DNA of 64,000 nt from Auanema rhodensis (GCA_964057225.1 OZ059898.1:6510001-6574000); one strand, 5' to 3'; positions 13,298 to 26,538 are shown, numbered from the stretch's first letter. Translations and numbers: made by a program. Notes: generated from the sequence alone by a model not told the origin.

Positions 13298-15591
13298 AAA
13301 ACAGAATGATTTGCCGATATGAGTAGGTTGGAAGAAACGAGTTAAGGAAGTTTGCAATAGCTAAGTTTAAACTCGATTAGAATCCAAGAACCAATCAACT
13401 TGTTTAAGCGTATTTTCACGCTATTTACCTTATTCGAAAAAGCAGTCAACTGAGACGCCAGATCGCTTCAGCTATGTTGATATTCATGAAAAAATGCAAG
13501 AACTGCCTTAATAAGGCATGAGATGTTCTTGAATAATTCGAATGTGTACTGCTTGTTTATGAAATTCGTAGAAATATACAAGCAATAATAAATTCTCATT
13601 TGATAGCAACACACAGGAAGAGAAAGTAACGAAAAACTATTCATTAATTAAATAAAAAGAAAACAATAGCATTTGAAAATTGAATAATAAGGAAAGAGTA
13701 AATGAGACAGAAATAGCAACAGTTCATTCCATAAAAAAATATTAAACAGCAATTATACTATTTTCATGTGATTATAGAATCTTAAAAATGAATGAAAAGG
13801 TTGAAAAATGAAAACTAAGAAAGTGGTAAAGGAGGAAAAGTGGTCAAATTGAAAGGACATCTGGCCTCGCTAACTGAATTTTTCACTAAATAGTGAATGA
13901 GGTATAGTCAAACTTCACTAAACCTGTTAGTGAGCAACTTGAAGCTTCGGCAGCCAGTCAGAAACATGGCCACATGGAATCGGCTCCTTATGAATAATTC
14001 GCATTTCCAATGAGAAATCTCCGCCTGAGGGTTGGGACTGAGAGCATCTGCTCACGAGTTTAAGACTGCAAACGTTGTTGTGATGAGGTCGCTCATGACG
14101 ACGATGGTAAAATCATTGAAATGAAGGTTGATATAGAATTGAATTTTTTTTGAAACCAACATATGCTGAACACAGGATGTGACAAAAATGAATATATTGT
14201 TGGAAATTGAGTAGCATATACAAGCTTAGAAAGGCCTGGCTGAAGTTTGAAGCAATTTATATGAGTTTTCTATAGCCTTTCTCTATCCATGAAGAAAACC
14301 AGGATAAAGAAACGAGAGATAGACTATTTAAAAGAAAGAGAGAACGAAATCATCCTGGCACCCAATTGCAACTTTGCACTAGGCCGGACGCTGGTTGAGT
14401 AAATTTGTTCCAGTAGGGCGATTCAAATTGGCGCTTTGGCATATATAGGTATGTAGATTTCCATAATTCTATACTAACAAGAAGAAATCGAGGTTTTTGG
14501 CAATCTTGTATGTACGTCTATTTGCATATTAAACTGTTGCTCGTTAAGTCAAGACTTTCATTCATTCTCGAACATTTAATAAAGCTTCAGAATTTGACAG
14601 AGAACAAAATGATTTTCATCCTGAAATACATCATATTATTCCTTTTTTTTCATGTCGTCAGCTCAACACTAAAGAGAAAGAGATGAAAAACGAAAAATAT
14701 GGGAGAAAGCAATACATATACAAATGGAACAACTTTGTTTAACAAGACATTTCATTTGATGCGCTATAAGATGAAAACTGATTCGTTGGTAAAGTGATAC
14801 CTTCAACGTTAATGACAAGATTACTCTGATTCAATAACATTAAAATTGTGATATATATTTATAAAGTTGTTTGATGATTTATAATCAGCTGTTATTCATC
14901 ATTTTTTCCAACAAGGAAAGAAAGCGATTTAGAAAAGCTTCATTAGGTTAGTTGAAGATGCAAGCATAGAAGACTCCGACGTATTTAACGAACGCTTATG
15001 TAATATGAGAATATAATTAGTTAAATTAGGAAATGGTTAAACACGTTTCACTATAATTGCAGTTTGGCTCATTTTTGAAAAACTTGAAAATGAGCTTAGT
15101 TGTCGATTTTAGAAAGAAGAACTATTTTCGATCGTCGACTTTGCTTTTCAACAATTTTATTATTCATTTGTGTATTTGTCACTTCGTACAAAGTCTGGCT
15201 AGTTAGGTTAAGAATATACATATTTCGATATTTTCTTATATATACGCTTTCCATAAAATGGAAAACTTAACTAAGTAAAAACATAGTGAGTAATATAATT
15301 TATTGAAATCTACTAAATCTCTGAATAATTCACTCTAATGGCACAATGATAGGTCACATAATGATAAAATTAAAATTGTTTTTACCCTGACTTTCTGATG
15401 GCACTATCCCGGTTCTGAAAAGATACCCGAGATTAAAAAAAATTTGTACAAAACAGCAATAGTCTGTTACAGCATATATATTGAAAACTCAACAAAATAA
15501 TTAATCTATACAACCTGAGAAATAAATACATCAACGAGAATAAATATTATATATAATATATTTCTTTATTTTAACCTAGAAATCAAAAACT
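12812..15591. other. intergenic region with a dinucleotide microsatellite
   Basis: This 2.8 kb lies between cah-1 and the 3' end of mml-1, which runs toward it. No exon-like segment is visible on either strand. The only clear structure is the (TA)n(GA)n tract at 13232-13293. The part nearest 12811 should hold the cah-1 promoter and the part nearest 15591 the mml-1 3' untranslated region. Confidence 0.6.
13232..13293. repeat. compound (TA)n(GA)n microsatellite
   Basis: Alternating TA runs to about 13260, followed directly by about 16 copies of GA/AG to about 13293. Both parts are near perfect. It lies in intergenic DNA 420 bases upstream of the cah-1 start codon. Such tracts are hypermutable and useful as a marker; no function is implied. 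Confidence 0.95.
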
Positions 15592-18500
15592 CTACACTGG
15601 ATTTTTCAACTGGTCTTTCACATAATCACATAAACTTGCTGGGCTTGTCAAAACATTTGTATTCGTAGCCAAGTGCACCTAAAAAAACTATTTCAAGTTG
15701 AAAAATAATGAAACATCATCACCAATAGTGTACTAGCAAGTGGTCGAAGCTCAGGACTTCTCCATTTCTTATTTAACCAATCGGAACAACATGCAGCTAG
15801 CTGAATAATGGAAACTATTACTATAACAGAGTTATAATAAGCTACCTCAGAAGAAGAAGAGTCATTTTGAGAAACAACTTCAGCAAAAGAATTAGATTTT
15901 CCAATGATAACACTCTGAAGCATTCGTGACATCTGGAATAAAGTCTAAACTTGCAGCATAATTAAAATTTTTTAGTATACAATCCAAAATCTCCAATCTG
16001 ATTTACTCTGTTCTTTAGTATATCTGTCATAGAATCCTTCAATTGCAGCTAATGGTTCAATTTTTGAAGCTGACGGCAATCCGCTTGAAGAGGGTAAATT
16101 GGATTGTAATGAACTTGAATTATTATACGAATTAATATATGATTGGATCATTTCAAAACCTGATTGTTACAGTGAGTTTCGTTATTTTTTCCTCTAATGC
16201 AGCTTTTTTCTCTTGTTGTGAAGTCTTTAAAGAATTAAGTCTTCGAATGTGCTCGGCAGACTTTGCCAAAACAACAGCGTTTGTTGGTTTCACACCTCCG
16301 CTATATAAATCAGGTATCTGAAAAAAGAGATGTTTTAAAATCTTAACATATGATAACGAAATGATAATTATTATAACTCAGCTTCTCAAAAACAACGAAA
16401 ATTGCTATGTTTTAATAAAAATTATTACTTACTAATTCCATTAGCTGATCGAAGCCATCTTTCAAAGCACTTCGCCTATTTTGTTCAGCATGCAAATGTA
16501 AAATCCGTTTTCTTTCCTCGGGGTGTAAAGTTGAATCTGCAGGAACCTGAAAATTCTTGAATGATGCAGCTTTTCAGCTTAGAAAAAAATACCTGCCGGC
16601 TGTTTGATCTAACCATTTTAACACTCGGAGGACCAGTCTGGGGTTCTTCTTTGAATACCGACATATCCGTTTTAGAAGAGCCAGGGGTAAATTCTAAGAG
16701 AAAATGTAATCTTAATATGTTTCATTATATATGTCTCACTTGAGTCTTCTCCTCGAATAGCCCGTGCTAAAGGACCATCGTCAGATGAAGGTGTGCTTTG
16801 ATTCAATGATGAAGAATAACCCGAATACAAAGGAGATGTGGAGTCCAACCCTGCGATCTGAGAATCGACATTGTAATTAACATATGAAGTACTCATCATA
16901 CCTTCCATTGATTAAGGGTAAGCACGTCTCCTTGCCTAGTATCAGAAATAGTGGGAGGAGTTGTTTGAGAAGATGCACTATATGATGACGAAGGCATTCT
17001 AATCCAATCTTTACCCGTTGAAACGAACGGCTTGTCTTCTTCCTTAAATATATTATAATTACTTCAAATTCAGAAATCCTACTTCTTTCATAGGGAAATT
17101 CATGTTGTCCGAACGATTTTGATGAGATCCTGATTTTATACTTTCTTCCACTCTATCTTTAATAAATGAATTCTGTTAATAAAATCTGTGTTTACATCTT
17201 ACTTGTAATATCAGCACCAAGAGGCGTAGATGGTCGCACGGAAGACGATTGTAATGGACTTTGAGAAAGCTGACCATCCACCCACCATGCCCTCGCAGTT
17301 GTAGTGCTCTGAAAAAAAATAATATTCAGTAAAACAAATGATCATCTTTAAAAATTAAAGACCATTGTTTGTGTCCCTTGCACCACACCTGAATGAGATT
17401 GCAAAAATTGAGGCATGTAGTCTACTTGATTAGCAACATTGGTTGCTTCAAACTATGGAAAAACTTAAACACGCATATTAGTGGAATTCTCACCAAAAAT
17501 GTGTTAGGTTTCCAAGTCCGTTGATCATATGGAGCTGTCGAATACTGTGGTTGAACACCTTGCGCGGAAAGCATAAGCATCTGTGAAGTTATTGATGACG
17601 ATTGACGTGTCGGCATTTGAAATGAAGAAGGTGATTGATTACTATAATACAATGAACAGTTAAAACGAGGAAAAACATCTTTAACAACCTGTAGTCTATA
17701 AGCATGCTGGCCATAGCATAATCTTGATTTTGTCTAGGCTGAGGAATATGCTGATTTGGAGGTACCATACGTAATTTTGTATTAGATGCAGTAACTACAG
17801 AGGGAAGAGGTAATGATGTAGCCATTGAGCTGGGTGGTGAACGAATTCGCATTGGATGTGAAGGAGTAAGAGGAGGGATATGAGAAATAGAAGAACTTTG
17901 GGGTGGGAGCGATGATGTACTATTAACAGATCCAGGGTCTTTTTGCGGTTCATCTATAACAAAGAATAAGTATAAAAAAGATGTATTTAAAAACCTAGAG
18001 AAGCCATAATTTCTTCCAAACTAGGCTGTAAAGAAAGTAACCCAGGCTGCATGATATCAGCATTTCCACTACCCACTAAAATTATTGCAATTTGAATCAT
18101 ATGTATAAAGAGGAAACAAACTCATTTCACGTGGGTTCGGGAACATGTATGGCTGATTCAATGATTCAAAAAGACTATCAGTAAAAGCATTTTCGTAATC
18201 ATCCTCATCATAAAATTCATTGGAAACGTTATTTTTTGGAGTTTGACTTCTCTGAATTTTTAAACAAGGTTCTCCAATAGATGTAGTACGAATCTCCCCA
18301 TCTCTCTGATAAAAATAAAATAACATGATAAAAAAATCAAGAAAACCTTTCGCTTTTGAGATGGTGTTTTATCCTTATTTGTATGGCTTCTACGTGTTTT
18401 CATATAATGTCTCCATCTTTTATACTGAGCACAAACGGCTTCCATTTTTCTTTTCCAATACATTCCCTCCAACAAACTACCCTGCAAAGACTCGGTTTTA

Positions 18501-19161
18501 GTTTCGGGAAATATTCGAAAATTACTTCAATTTTCATGTGAGTTGTATCATCGTCAGGTACTGCGAAATAACAAAATGGAGTTCGCTTTGGTTTTGGCTT
18601 ATTTCTATTACGTACAACTGAAATTATTACTTTTTTAAAAGAATAAAGAAAATACAACAAACATTCTATATAATAAGCCCGCCAAATAACATTATTTAAT
18701 CGAATACGCTGCTTCCAGTGAAGCCTAAGACCTTTGAAATCTTTCCACTTTGGAGTGGTCATTTTACTGTAAAATGAACGGAAGTTAAAAAAATAGGCTG
18801 ATCAACTTACTTATAAGCTACTTTAATACATTTATTCAATTTATTTAATGACACATCAATAGCAATAGATTGCGTTTTCTTGGGTCCAAATTTATAAAAC
18901 GTTACTGGCTTTTCTTCCTGCAACAAATCAATAGAACTGAATATATTTATTAATATACCAATACTGCTCTGTCTTTCAAATTAGAGTTATTATTATCAGG
19001 TTTATCATCGTCTTCTACTACATCAACCTAAAGTATACAAATTTCAGAAATTATGCAGCATAAGCACATACTTCAACATCTTCATCTTCATCGTCAGGAG
19101 CTGGGTCAGTATGTGGATTAGAGGTCATAAAGTGACCACTATGTATAGTTTCATGAGCCAT
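15592..19161 (-). CDS. mml-1: Mondo/ChREBP-family bHLH-zipper transcription factor MML-1
   Basis: 22 exons, all in phase, encode 851 residues. The N-terminus carries the Mondo conserved regions that sense glucose-6-phosphate and control nuclear export: SGHFM, then KFGPKKTQSIAIDVSLN, then KWKDFKGLRLHWKQRIRLNN and TPFCYFAVPDDD. A Ser/Pro/Gln-rich middle follows (exons 17689-17953 and 17494-17641). The basic helix-loop-helix is in exons 16433-16546 (RILHLHAEQNRRSALKDGF) and 16160-16317, which continues into the leucine zipper. The C-terminus (DWRFWI onward) is the Mondo tail domain. It should dimerise with an Mlx partner (MXL-2 in C. elegans), bind CACGTG-type sites and drive metabolic and lifespan genes. 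It is divergent from an aldolase gene. The intron at 18618-18662 is 45 bases, a multiple of three. Confidence 0.95.
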
Positions 19162-19518
19162 TTTCACACAATATTAATTTAAAATTCTGATATGTATCTG
19201 TAATTGGCTACTTTAGTAAACGTTTAAGTAGGAATAGAAAACACAACAGAAATTAATTGGATAGAACTGGTAAACTATTTTTCCAAGAAAGTGAGCAACT
19301 TCTTCAAAAAAAATATTGAGAACTGTAAAAGGTGCTATCAAATTTTGTACCAATAGAGTAAAGATCGATTTTTTAGTAATCAAGTTGAATATAATATAAA
19401 ATAACAAAAATAATACAATTATTAAATGTATTGAGGTTAATTAGATTAATCGATGAATATAAAAAACAGAAGGCCTTCTTTGATGAGCGTGGTTGATAAA
19501 GAAGAGATAGACAAAGAT

Positions 19519-19524
19519 CACGTG
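19519..19524. promoter_or_regulatory. CACGTG E-box upstream of mml-1
   Basis: A perfect palindromic E-box lies 358 bases upstream of the mml-1 start codon. CACGTG is the preferred core of Myc/Mondo:Mlx dimers, so autoregulation is possible. A single six-base palindrome is weak evidence alone. Confidence 0.35.
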
Positions 19525-20481
19525 GTGAAGTAGACAAAGACCGGTTATGATAACAGACAATAGTTCTTAATTCGGAAAGTTGTAAAGTGTTATTAAACGG
19601 TTCAGTAACTTTTTCAAAATGAAGTAATAGTGAAGGCGTTCACATAAAACTGAATAGATTTTAAATTATTGTTGTTTAAACATTTAAAAATACAAGGAAA
19701 TAGATTTTCGCTAATGTGGTTCACTAAAAATATTAATGAATGGATACAGCGTTGGAGATTAAACTCAAGTTTAATTATGGAGAGTTAAATGAATCAAAAG
19801 AATTTAGCTTAGAAATTAAATTAGTTGGTGTCCACTTTAAAGCATAAGTATGAATATGAACGTGAAATTACTTTTATTTTTATTCACAAAAAGAATTGTT
19901 TCGTTTTTATCTTAAGTTTCTCCATCTTATCATTTTTAACCACCATTTCACAACTTTCAGATGCGCTACGTATTAATTATCATTAGAGCAAGTTATTTTA
20001 ATAGTTAAAGGATTCGTAGAGAGCAGACGCATTCACTTTTAGTGTATTGGAATATATTTGATTTGTATATTACACCAAACAGTGATGTCAGCTACAATGA
20101 AGTTATAAATAAAGGATTGATTGAAAATTAAAGTATTATTACTTCAAGTAAAAACTCATTGGTTAATCAAAATAAATATATTGAGATTTCAAGATATTAT
20201 TAAAATTAAACAATTATTTGTACTCTTCATGCAACGTTAAAGAGATTCGCGTATTTTGAAAATGAAGAGTATAAAGTACAACGCTGAAAGCAACAGTTGA
20301 AAAGTATTTAGAACAAGTTTCAGAAATTTATATATAAACTAAAAATAAAGGATCTTCTCTAATTACTGGTGTAGGAAATGTTGATGAATTAACTACTGAT
20401 ATTATTGAAAGTAAAATTGAAAATATTTAGTTAGAATGCAACTGAATGTAACTATGAAATGAGAGGAATATGAGAAATAAA

Positions 20482-20507
20482 CGCGTGGCTGCTACGTGAG
20501 CCACGTG
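20482..20507. promoter_or_regulatory. E-box cluster resembling a carbohydrate response element
   Basis: Three CGTG cores lie in 26 bases: CGCGTG (20482-20487), TACGTG (20493-20498) and CACGTG (20502-20507). The first two are five bases apart, the spacing of a ChREBP:Mlx carbohydrate response element, though each half differs from the consensus at one base. The cluster is about 575 bases upstream of the aldolase start codon and 1.3 kb from mml-1. That MML-1 binds here is inference. Confidence 0.4.
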
Positions 20508-21082
20508 AAACTTCATTGATTTTATTCTAATGTATGATAAATTTGGAAATTCATTCATGTTATGCACTACGGAGTAGTTTGGGCTATCGGTGTTTACCTT
20601 GCATTCTCACTTCCTGTACTTTCAAAAGACGATTGAAACATTCTTCGAAAATAGTTTGATTGACCTTCCGCAACACTAATAATGAGAAATGATACCTTCA
20701 CGGTTGATCTCTCACGGGAAACCCTCTGATCTTCGACTTTTTGCTGGTTTGGAGACCTTGCATATGTCTTTTGAAATTCTCTCTGATTATATTAGAAACG
20801 ACAATAGACTTTATCCAGCTTAAATGTCTACGTGCCTATTTTCATGTTTTCAGAAAGCTTGTCTCCGCCTCTCTTTCATCGATTTTGCTTGGCCCACTCC
20901 CAGTCGGTTAGGAAGAGATGTAGGAAGAGTGCCCGTTCGGCTCAGCTTATGCTTTAAAACTAAAATCAAAGAATTTTCATTATTTATGAAAATCGTTATC
21001 GTCAGTATCATTACAATGTTTCTTCATGAATATATTTACTTCTTGAGACTTGTTCTTATTCATTTTTAATATCGTGTTCAGA

Positions 21083-23051
21083 ATGGCTTCTTACGCTCAA
21101 TACTTAACCAAGGAGAAGGAAGACGAACTTCGTAGCATTGCCAATGCTATCGTTGCCCCCGGAAAGGGAATTCTTGGTTAGAGGTTTTTGTTTGCTTGTA
21201 AAATAACCGGTCTGTTCAGCTGCGGATGAGTCCACAGGATCTATGGAAAAGAGACTCTCTTCCATTGGACTTGAGAATGTTGAAGAAAATAGAAGAAAGT
21301 ACAGACAGGTATTCACAACAACCAATATTTTGGAAAATGTGGAGCAATTAAGCTTCTCTTCACCGGAAACCCAGATTTGGGAAAATCTATTTCCGGAGTC
21401 ATCATGTTCCACGAGACTTTCTACCAGAAGTCTGACGATGGAACTCCTTTTGTTGAGGTTTTGAAGAGCCAAGGAATCATTCCCGGAATCAAGGTATATC
21501 TACTATAGTTCGAAAAACAATATAATCTCGTGTACTTCAGCTCGATAAGGGAGTTGTCCCTCTTGCTGGTACTGTTGGGGAAATTACTACTCAAGGACTC
21601 GACGATTTGAACGCTCGTTGTGCTGCTTACAAGAAGGTATTTCATCTAACTCTTATAATATGAAAGCTGATGAAGTTATAATATAACCCGAAGGAATATG
21701 CACTCTCTCACGTAATCAATTTTGAAATCCTCGCTCAGTTGTGTTCCAAGCTCAGTTAGCTAGGCACAGCTAGCAGCAAGTCTACGTGCCGAATGGGACG
21801 TTTCAGCCCGAATAGCAACTTCCTCGAATTGATTGATGTTAAGACTCGGAATGTGAAAAAGAGGTCTGAGAGAGCTAGCGTTCTAACATTTCGAAGCCAA
21901 ATCAATTTCAATGTTAGGAAATGAGATGAGAAGTATAGCTCTTATATGAACAACGAAATTATTTGCATATCATATATGTTCTTAACCCCGCTGAGATACT
22001 TTATAAGTTTTGAGCTGTAAGATTTGTTGAGGAGCAATCAGTGATATTACACTAAACGGGGTTGCTGGATACAACAACTGCTAAGCTCAAAAGCACAACC
22101 AATACTTTTTCAACATAAAATTCTTTGCAAAATGTGAAATTTAACTTATTAAGGATGGAGCTCAATTCGCCAAGTGGAGATGTGTTCACAAAATTTCTGC
22201 TGATACTCCTTCTCATACAGCTCTCGTTGAGATCGCTCAAGTAATATTGAGAACACATCGACTGAATAATAATGTATGATACAGGTTTTGGCTCGTTATG
22301 CCTCTATCTGCCAGCAAAATGGACTTGTTCCTATTGTTGAGCCAGAAATCCTTCCTGATGGTGAACATGATTTAGCTAGATGCCAGAAGATTACCGAGAC
22401 CGTGCTCTCATACTGCTACAGGTTTTTTGAACTTATGATTGAAAATATATTCTTCGATTCAGAGCTTTGAACGAGCACCATGTTTTCCTCGAGGGAACAC
22501 TTCTTAAACCAAACATGGTTACTGCTGGTACTATTTATAAAAAAAAAGAAAAAGCCTGAACACTAACTAATTCAGGACAATCTTACACTGGAACTAAGCC
22601 AACAAACGCTGAAATTGGTCTTGCCACTGTTACCGCACTCCAGAGATCTGTCCCAGCTGCTGTTCCAGGAGTAGTTTTCCTTTCAGGTGGACAGAGTGAA
22701 GAAGATGCCACAAAGAATTTGAATGCCATCAACAACGTAATAGACTCTCTTAACATGTTTGTAGAAAATATGAATTTTAGGTTCAAGGAAAAAGACCATG
22801 GGCTCTGACTTTCTCTTATGGTCGTGCTCTTCAAGCTTCATGCTTGGCTAAATGGGCTGGCAAAGATGAGAATATCAAGGATGCTCAGGTTTCTCTTTAA
22901 TTAATTCAATGTTCTATTTATGATATTCAAGGCTGTTCTTCTTCATCGCGCTCAAGTCAACTCTTTGGCTTCAGTCGGAAAGTACACCGGAGATCCAACT
23001 ACTGATTCTGCTGCATCTCAATCACTCTTTGTTGCCAACCATGCTTATTAG
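21083..23051 (+). CDS. class I fructose-bisphosphate aldolase
   Basis: Ten exons (21083-21176, 21220-21308, 21353-21493, 21541-21636, 22154-22240, 22285-22421, 22463-22527, 22576-22736, 22781-22888, 22932-23051) encode 365 residues, the normal family length. The cytosolic enzyme splits fructose-1,6-bisphosphate into dihydroxyacetone phosphate and glyceraldehyde-3-phosphate in glycolysis. Visible signatures: GKGILAADEST, the catalytic acid in [10 protein letters not shown], the Schiff-base lysine in [19 protein letters not shown], and the C-terminal tyrosine (NHAY) needed for full activity. C. elegans has aldo-1 and aldo-2; I cannot tell which this matches. Codon use has more C-ending codons than neighbouring genes, as expected for high expression. 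Intron 4 is unusually long (517 bases). Confidence 0.96.
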
Positions 23052-23234
23052 ATCTCTCAAAGGATATTTGGAGACTTCAAATTTAAACGAACCTTTGAAC
23101 GGTTTCCGGTTTTTTTTAATGTAATCTTATTCGTATACTTGAATTAGTCAGCGAAGATATTAAATGATAATTTTAATCAGCAAGTAGTGAATTGTGCTTC
23201 ATATAGAAGAAACTTATGAATAAATATACAATAA

Positions 23235-24030
23235 TCAAATCTTTTTCTTCATATATTGATGGTCTACTGTTGTCATAGTTCCAAGCGAAACAGTAGAGAC
23301 TTTAGCAGGTGGTGGAGGAGGGGCTGGAGGAGCATAGGCGGATACCGTAGCTAATTCATTAGGATTTATTTTCGCTTCTGTTTCGACATTATCCTTAAAT
23401 TGAGTTATTGCAATAACACTGGCTAACGTAAAAATAAACCTGTATTTTATCAAATATAGGAAAAACGGAAGTAGCGGCAGTTGAATGGATTACGGGGTCA
23501 CATTCTACATATCCACAACTACGGTAAAATTCTTCCTTGTCTTCAGTTGATAAATAAGCCTACAACTTCACTATTGAAAATACAAAATAATAATATATGA
23601 TTATACTTCTTCAAACCCAAAACGTTTTATGAACTTTTCTGTTTCCAACATTAACAACTTGCCTAAACCCTTTCCCCTTTCCTTTCCCGCAACGATAACG
23701 GATTCTATCCAACAACCTTCTCTTCTGGAAAAAAATTCATCGAAAAATCTTAATACAATATGCACAACTGTAAACCTATTAGGAAGATAACAAACTCGGG
23801 CATGACCTATAAGCTTGTCTGAATCTTTATCTATTAATAACAGAGACATGGGAGGCTCTGGCCGTGTAGATTTTTTTTGAGAATGTTCCCTTGAACCATC
23901 GCTACGAGGCCATTCCTATGAGAAATCATATTTTAAAAAATTATTTGAATCTTACCTCGTTGAGAAGATCAATACATTTTCTGGATAAATCTTGCCTATC
24001 AAATAATGTAATTAACTCGTACCTGCTCAT
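23235..24030 (-). CDS. GNAT N-acetyltransferase, NAA80-like (actin N-terminal acetyltransferase)
   Basis: Five exons (23956-24030, 23776-23915, 23607-23724, 23440-23559, 23235-23393) encode 203 residues. The GNAT fold is clear: GHARVCYL, then SVIVAGKERGKGLGKLLM, whose R/Q-x-x-G-x-G/A pattern (RGKGLG) binds acetyl-CoA, then GFEEAYLSTEDKEEFYRSCGY. The C-terminus has a polyproline stretch (APPAPPPPPAK) and ends with QYMKKKI. That layout, with a proline-rich tail after the GNAT domain, matches NAA80, which acetylates processed actin N-termini in the cytosol and binds profilin through polyproline. It is head-to-head with the WDR37 gene across 481 bases. Confidence 0.75.
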
Positions 24031-24511
24031 TGCTGTAAAATAAAATAAATATATTTAAACATACTTGTTCTTTTTTTTATATTATTACTGTTTTTATTTT
24101 ACGATTATTTAGCGGAATTATACAGATTAAACTAAATTAAAACAAAACGACTAACTGTGATGCTCTATTCAAAAAAAGAAATTCAATATTTTGCGCTCCA
24201 GTATACATCCCCCCTCTCATTGGTTGCAAGCAAAGTGACTTAGTTATTCATCATTTTATATTTTCTTTGTGAAAATAAATGTTTTATATATTTAAAATTA
24301 AAATTAAAAAAGAAAGAAAAAGTATTGTTCCTAGATAAAAGTTCAAAGCGCAACTAAGATATTCGAAATAAATTGTATTGGAGCTTGGGTGAGATATACA
24401 CCGAATGTAAGAAAGATGATGATTGTTGATTCTCTACACTTTACAAATATCTTTCTATCTTCACATTTTAAGAAACTCATTTTTTATTATTAGTGTACAT
24501 TTTAAGACTGC
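24031..24511. other. shared promoter region of the NAA80-like and WDR37 genes
   Basis: 481 bases between divergent start codons. It is AT-rich with a long A/AAAG stretch near 24290-24320. No ORF or clear motif is visible. The short region probably works as a bidirectional promoter. Confidence 0.4.
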
Positions 24512-26538
24512 ATGTCCAATTTAAATCCACATAAAACTAAATTAGAAAGACGGTTAAGAAGCGCCACGGATACAGATATAATTTTAAATGGTTCAGTTAC
24601 TTCCCATAATGATGTTGATAATGACATAGGTTCTCACAAGTATGTGATTTTAAAGAATTTGGAGAAATTTATTATTTGTAGAGAGAAGTTGTTCAAGCTC
24701 TTTGATTTAATTGAAAAGGAATTTGACGATCTATATACAGAAAATGCGGCTCGTATGACAAATATAGCAATTCATTCACTGTAGTATTGTGTTTCAGTTC
24801 GATTGCGATTGGACAATTTATCTGGTATTGATGGTGACTCCAGTGTACTCCAAACAGAAACTCTTCCTACAAATCATGAGGGCTTAAAAGGCAGTGGCAG
24901 CAGAAAAGGTGTGTTTTTGATTTTGTCTTACGTTTTCTCGTTTTGCAAATTGTTTATGATGTATTATGGACTGTTTCAAAAGAGTGGTGTTCAAACTTTG
25001 GGACTGCAAATGTCTTTTCTTATGTTGTAATTATACTGATTTCAAAATTAATTTAGCTATGCAAGTGGGACAGCGATTGCGAACAGCTCTGCGAGGCCCC
25101 CCTACTAGACTAGTATTTAAAGTTGGAGGAGATGAAACAAGATTCAGGTTTGTATATTATGTAAGAGTATATTCCTATTTTTATACAGATTATCAAGAAG
25201 AATTGACGGGCATAAAGACGGAGTTTGGCATGTCGCCTGTGATTCAGCTCGGGGTGTTTGTGCTACCGCTAGTGCTGGTATGGGATGTTTGATATTCACT
25301 ATAAATTTTATAATTGTTAGATCAAACTTCGTCTATATGGACAATTGAAAATGGTAATTGTTTGGCAACATACACAGGGCATTCAGGTTCCGTCAATTGT
25401 GTTTCTTTCACGTCGAAAACGGAGTTTTCTTCGAATGAGGTACTATTTCCTTTCTTTTTCTTTTTAATAAAAATCCTCAGGCTCTTGTTGTCTCAGCAAG
25501 TGGAGATGAGTCTGCACATATATGGAAGGCTGCTATTAATAACGTAGGTCATACAAGCTCAGAAGAAGACGAGGAAAGGGATGTTGAAGGAGGTAACAAC
25601 ATAAATCTAATGCTTATTATATGCTTTTTAAGAAAATGAAGCAAAATCTGAAGGAGTCAAAATTAAAAATCCTCTTTTGCGGCTAACAGGACATACTGGT
25701 GCAGTGGTGGGATGTGAATGGTTACCCGGCGGAAATCAAGTTATAACAGCTAGTTGGGATAGAAATGCTCATATGTATGACGTAGAGAGAGGGGAAATAT
25801 TGAATATATTGAGTGGTAAGCGCCATTTTTCAATTTTTTTTTTAATATTCGTGATTAGGTCATGAACAAGAACTAACAAGTTGTACTTCCCATCATTCAC
25901 AACGTTTGGTTGCTACGTCTTCCAAAGATTCTACTTTCCGTTTATGGGATTTTCGCGAGCCTATACATTCAGTGGCAGTTTTCCAAGGTCACCAAGAGTA
26001 ATATACGGATTATTTTGTTCTCTATTTGTATTTTGTTATAGTTCAGTTACAAGTGTTGCGTTCTCTATGGGCGATAGAATAGTGTCAGGAAGTGACGATC
26101 GAACTGTTAAGGTGGGTGATACAATGCTTAAACATAATTCTTTAATTCCTGTTGTATTTAAGGTATGGGATTTGCGAAACATGAGGTGTTCTATTGCTAC
26201 AATTAGGTTACCATCCGCCTCGAACAGAATATCTATTGGACAAGTAAGGTTAACTGAACCATTTATATAAATAAATATTCGTAGAATCATGGTCTAATTG
26301 CCATTCCACTTGATAACAGACATATTCGAATACATGATTTGTCAGGAAACAGAATTCAACGACTTCCCAATCGAAGAGTGAGATATAAATTATTTCTAAA
26401 TTAAAATTATTATTGCAGTGTCACAGCCGAATGATTTCTTCTGTTTGCTGGATAGATGATAACCCTTACCATAATCTTGTATCTGTCGGTTTTGACCGAA
26501 CAATTGCTTATTGGAAAGTAGCATTAGGTAAAGAATAA
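24512..26538 (+). CDS. WD40-repeat protein, WDR37 orthologue
   Basis: Twelve exons (24512-24752, 24798-24908, 25057-25147, 25189-25277, 25321-25439, 25481-25592, 25633-25815, 25859-25997, 26042-26111, 26163-26243, 26285-26377, 26419-26538) encode 482 residues. An N-terminal helix ([19 protein letters not shown]) matches the WDR37 start. A seven-blade propeller follows with repeats such as [63 protein letters not shown] and [11 protein letters not shown]. An acidic insert ([12 protein letters not shown]) sits where human WDR37 has one. WDR37 partners with PACS proteins in ER calcium handling and apoptosis; that role is from the family. Confidence 0.92.

Larger units (their letters stand above)
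19162..21082. other. divergent promoter region between mml-1 and aldolase
   Basis: The 1.9 kb between two start codons facing away from each other. I see no exon. It holds the E-box at 19519 and the E-box cluster at 20482-20507. The rightmost 250 bases are richer in C and T and probably include the aldolase core promoter. A TTCAG at 21077-21081, just before the start codon, is a possible trans-splice acceptor. Confidence 0.55.

Noticed and set aside
21104-21472. 122-codon antisense ORF over aldolase
   Set aside because: It overlaps conserved aldolase exons with correct splice sites on the other strand; it is a shadow.
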